Of a stretch of DNA of 64,000 nt, positions 62,801-64,000 are shown piece after piece; the first letter of the stretch is position 1, and every line of letters starts with the position of its first letter. A program made the translations under genes and the position numbers. Source of the stretch: CAZWBR01 sp964632305 (lineage in GTDB: Bacteria > Bacteroidota > Bacteroidia > Bacteroidales > Prolixibacteraceae). Location: the NCBI GenBank assembly GCA_964632305.1, contig CAZWBR010000004.1, positions 62,001-126,000 on the forward strand. The letters run 5' to 3'. The notes beneath the pieces were generated by a model. That model was given only the letters and a program-made list of their open reading frames with translations, made no database searches and was not told where the DNA came from.

Positions 62801-63526
62801 GGGGTCAACGGCGACCGCGAGATGGCCTGGAGCCTTTACCTGGCCGGCTTCGATGTGAAAGACGTTCATATGACCGACCTGATCAGCGGAAGGGAAACTC
62901 TCGAAGAGATCAACATGATCGTCTTCGTAGGTGGCTTCTCCAACTCCGATGTTCTCGGATCGGCTATCGGCTGGGCCGGCGCTTTCAAATACAACGAGAA
63001 AGCGCGCACAGCACTGGAAAACTTCTACAAACGCAATGACACCCTGAGTTTGGGAATCTGTAACGGTTGCCAGCTGATGGTAGCTCTCGACCTTGTACAC
63101 CCCGAACTGGAACAGAAAACGAAAATGTTGCACAACGCTTCGCACAAGTTTGAATCCTGTTTCGTCAATGTCGATATCCTTGAAAACGAATCGGTGATGC
63201 TGAAGAGCCTGGTCGGACGTAAACTGGGGGTATGGGTCGCTCACGGCGAAGGGAAATTCTCGATGCCAAACGGTGAGAACGCCTATAATATTGCGGTAAA
63301 ATATTCCTACGATAATTATCCGGGCAATCCTAACGGATCGGATTACAATACCGCGGGGATCTGCTCAGCCGATGGACGCCATCTGGCCATGATGCCCCAC
63401 CTCGAGAGGGCCATCTATCCATGGCAGTGGGGCTATTACCCATCCGACCGCAAAGCCGACGAGGTGACCCCATGGATTGAGGCTTTCGTCAATGCCCGCC
63501 AATGGATTGAAGAAAAAACAAAGTAA
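59837..63526 (+). CDS. purL: Phosphoribosylformylglycinamidine synthase, large single-chain form
   Basis: A 1229-residue FGAM synthase that converts FGAR to FGAM using glutamine and ATP. The order is N-terminal PurS-like domain, linker (SEVFGFSQVNSEHCRHKIFNG in part), two AIRS-like ATPase halves (AETHNFPTTVEPFNGAATGTGGEIRD in part; HDHGAGGHLNCLSEL) and a C-terminal class I glutaminase with nucleophile C1075 in SLGICNGCQLM and later the His-x-Glu in AHGEGKF. This is the fused type of Proteobacteria and Bacteroidales. GC is visibly above the R-M genes upstream. It ends before a terminator at 63546. Confidence 0.97.
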   Translation: MILFFEGKNNLIAVDAHRNLAENDIEKLIWLFDQAQPVKADTVAGTFVGPRKEMITPWSTNAVEITQNMGIGGIVRIEEFFRSAAEKPKFDPMLQALYKNLDQKVFTILHEPDPVVYIENIAEYNRKEGLALSDDEISYLEEVAVKMGRRLTDSEVFGFSQVNSEHCRHKIFNGIFIIDGEEKPSTLFQLIKKTTQTNPNTIVSAYKDNCSFSEGPKAEQFAPGRQDTSDFFQVTDIDTVLSLKAETHNFPTTVEPFNGAATGTGGEIRDRIAGGKGSYPIAGTAVYMTSYSRNDDNNRSWEANTEPRPWLYQTPEEILIKASNGASDFGNKFGQPLINGSVLTFEHFENQKKFGFDKVIMMAGGIGYGRKEDSLKETPGIGDKVVLLGGDNYRIGMGGGAVSSVDTGEFESHIELNAVQRANPEMQKRAYNTIRALAESGNNPIISIHDHGAGGHLNCLSELVEETGGKIYIDQLPVGDPTLSAKEIVGNESQERMGFVTSEEHIDLIRRIADRERSPMYVIGETTGDHKFTFENRNTGEKPIDWELAYMFGKPPRTVLEDTTQEINYKAPEYSKDQVNHYLENVLQLESVGCKDWLTNKVDRSVTGRIAKQQCAGELQLPLNNLGVVAIDFQGEKGIATSLGLAPAAALVDAASGSVLSIAESLTNLIWAPLTHGLKGVSLSANWMWPAKNAGENARLYKAVEAASDFACALGINIPTGKDSLSMTQKYKDDVVYAPGTVIISASGEVSDIRNIAEPVLVNDALKPLYYIDFSKTAKTLGGSSLGQVLSKLGQEAPTVTDPAYFIKAFEAVQQAINEGLIASGHDISSGGLITTLLEMCFAQNKGGLSVDLTGIGESDSVKALFSENPGIVVQANNASALEKLLGNAGISFVKIATPVEGRTIAVINGTDQFNFDIDTLRDKWFRPSYLLDRKQSGEKLALERSESYKKNELKYDFGQFAGEFAKLGIDPKRRKASGIKAAIIREKGVNGDREMAWSLYLAGFDVKDVHMTDLISGRETLEEINMIVFVGGFSNSDVLGSAIGWAGAFKYNEKARTALENFYKRNDTLSLGICNGCQLMVALDLVHPELEQKTKMLHNASHKFESCFVNVDILENESVMLKSLVGRKLGVWVAHGEGKFSMPNGENAYNIAVKYSYDNYPGNPNGSDYNTAGICSADGRHLAMMPHLERAIYPWQWGYYPSDRKADEVTPWIEAFVNARQWIEEKTK

Positions 63527-63545
63527 ATAGTCCTGTTTGATATCT

Positions 63546-63583
63546 AAGAAGAGTGCCTCGCAAGGGCGCTCTTCTTTTTTTTT
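63546..63583 (+). terminator. Terminator after purL
   Basis: 12-bp stem with one G-T pair (63546-63557 / 63565-63576) followed by a nine-T run. Confidence 0.88.
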
Positions 63584-63638
63584 GACTTAATATCGAAAAA
63601 GGCAATAATGAAGAGTCAGGAAATATAGTTGAGTCAGG

Positions 63639-63670
63639 TTGTAGGGTCAGGACATGTCCTGACCCTACAA
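63639..63670. repeat. 32-bp perfect palindrome
   Basis: Half-site TTGTAGGGTCAGGACA is followed directly by its exact reverse complement. It lies between the purL terminator and another hairpin. Confidence 0.9.
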
Positions 63671-63699
63671 TACTATTATCCGCATCCGTATAATACCTG

Positions 63700-63740
63700 A
63701 AAAAAAACCGCCTTGATGGGGTATCAAGACGGCCTTTTTT
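63700..63740. terminator. Bidirectional terminator
   Basis: CCGCCTTGAT / ATCAAGACGG arms with one mismatch, flanked by an A run (63700-63707) and a T run (63735-63741). It probably ends the TonB-dependent receptor transcript on the minus strand. Confidence 0.75.
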
Positions 63741-63757
63741 TAACCTAACCAAAATCT

Positions 63758-63811
63758 ATGAAAAAAATTGCTTTACTCTTACACTACAAAGATGCACCGA
63801 ATTATAGTTAA
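63758..63811 (+). CDS. Possible 17-residue leader-like peptide
   Basis: ATG-AAA-AAA-ATT begins a 17-codon frame (MKKIALLLHYKDAPNYS) right after a strong terminator hairpin. No plus-strand gene follows before the window edge. The frame is too short to judge and may be meaningless. Confidence 0.2.
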   Translation: MKKIALLLHYKDAPNYS

Positions 63812-63904
63812 CCCGTCGAAACGGAGTTTAAAGAATGTTAAATGTTCGGACATCAACGGTAAGGAGCCTTTTTTCACGGATTATAGTTCACTGATCGAGT
63901 GTTG

Positions 63905-64000
63905 TCACAAGTTAATTCGCTGAATTATACCTGCTTTTATCCATAGTCCCGGTTGTGCAATATTTCCGTAATCAAAATATTCATGATCCAGCAGATTGGC
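63905..64000 (-). CDS. TonB-dependent receptor, C-terminal end (truncated by window)
   Basis: The minus strand is open from the right edge to a TGA at 63905-63907, giving the last 31 residues: NLLDHEYFDYGNIAQPG followed by LWIKAGIIQRINL. The N-L-x-D-x-x-Y...Y-G-x-x-x-Q-P-G-x-W pattern and a final beta strand are the usual end of TonB-dependent outer-membrane receptors. Ligand and start are outside the window. Confidence 0.8.
   Translation of the reverse strand, partial: ANLLDHEYFDYGNIAQPGLWIKAGIIQRINL

Noticed and set aside
62597..63244. 215-codon frame antisense to purL (also 181 codons at 59798-60343)
   Set aside because: Long antisense frames are expected in GC-richer coding sequence; the sense frame is plainly PurL.
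1..64000. CRISPR array, rRNA genes or prophage
   Set aside because: No regularly spaced 25-40 bp repeats with spacers, no rRNA sequence, no integrase or phage structural genes were seen.

Overview
The window looks like a chromosomal segment (about 40-45% GC by eye) of an anaerobic or facultative member of the Bacteroidota, probably order Bacteroidales/Marinilabiliales. The support is family-level: a long Bacteroidota-type NusB, a DUF5606 protein, YbbR and PorT-like barrel proteins, an 85-residue ATP synthase epsilon subunit, carboxynorspermidine-type polyamine genes, TAnnTTTG promoter -7 boxes, and a Na+-decarboxylase gamma subunit carrying a lamin-tail domain. One run of 10 Ns (33234-33243) marks a scaffold join, so this is a draft or metagenome assembly.

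Layout. 1-18.9 kb is housekeeping: the ClpC end, MazG, PhoH, PurC, a TlpA thioredoxin, an outer-membrane barrel, a secreted GH13 glycosidase, tRNA-Arg(CCG), an HD hydrolase, CysQ, a DEDDh/GIY-YIG nuclease fusion, photolyase, threonine aldolase, and the run rhomboid-nusB-DUF1573-yajC-ybbR-coaE-djlA-like-barrel. 19.1-22.1 kb is a cobalamin riboswitch driving a btuF-btuC-btuD uptake operon. 22.1-29.7 kb holds AguB, a membrane MutS-like ATPase, a YedK/HMCES protein, an ECF sigma factor, a MATE exporter and carboxynorspermidine dehydrogenase. 29.7-46.1 kb carries two rotary ATPases back to back: a complete F-type operon (B-E-F-H-A-G-D-C, with alpha interrupted only by the N gap) and an A/V-type operon (E-DUF2764-A-B-D-I-K). 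After a HAD phosphatase and a REC-histidine kinase, 48.7-54.6 kb encodes a Na+-pumping methylmalonyl-CoA decarboxylase (beta, biotin carrier, LTD-gamma, alpha), methylmalonyl-CoA epimerase and a CoA-transferase. 54.8-64 kb has a cysteine-less dihydrolipoamide-dehydrogenase homologue, a repeat-rich low-GC stretch, a BsuBI/PstI-type restriction-modification pair, PurL, and the C-terminal tail of a TonB-dependent receptor at the right edge.

How the parts fit. Epimerase, decarboxylase and CoA-transferase form the end of the succinate-to-propionate route. The mutase that precedes them needs B12, and the riboswitch-controlled importer would supply it. The decarboxylase would export Na+. The A/V-type K subunit keeps the Na+-ligand residues known from Enterococcus hirae NtpK, while the F-type c subunit has an H+-type site. 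The region therefore reads as a combined Na+/H+ bioenergetic locus (inference).

The least explained structure is a set of three intergenic tandem arrays (5221-5275, 37640-37705, 56386-56484). Each has an exact 11-nt period but a different unit sequence, and one is followed by an inverted copy. Also notable are a nested inverted-repeat element (56705-56859), a 32-bp perfect palindrome (63639-63670), a receiver domain with Asp replaced by Glu, and loss of both redox cysteines in the Lpd homologue.
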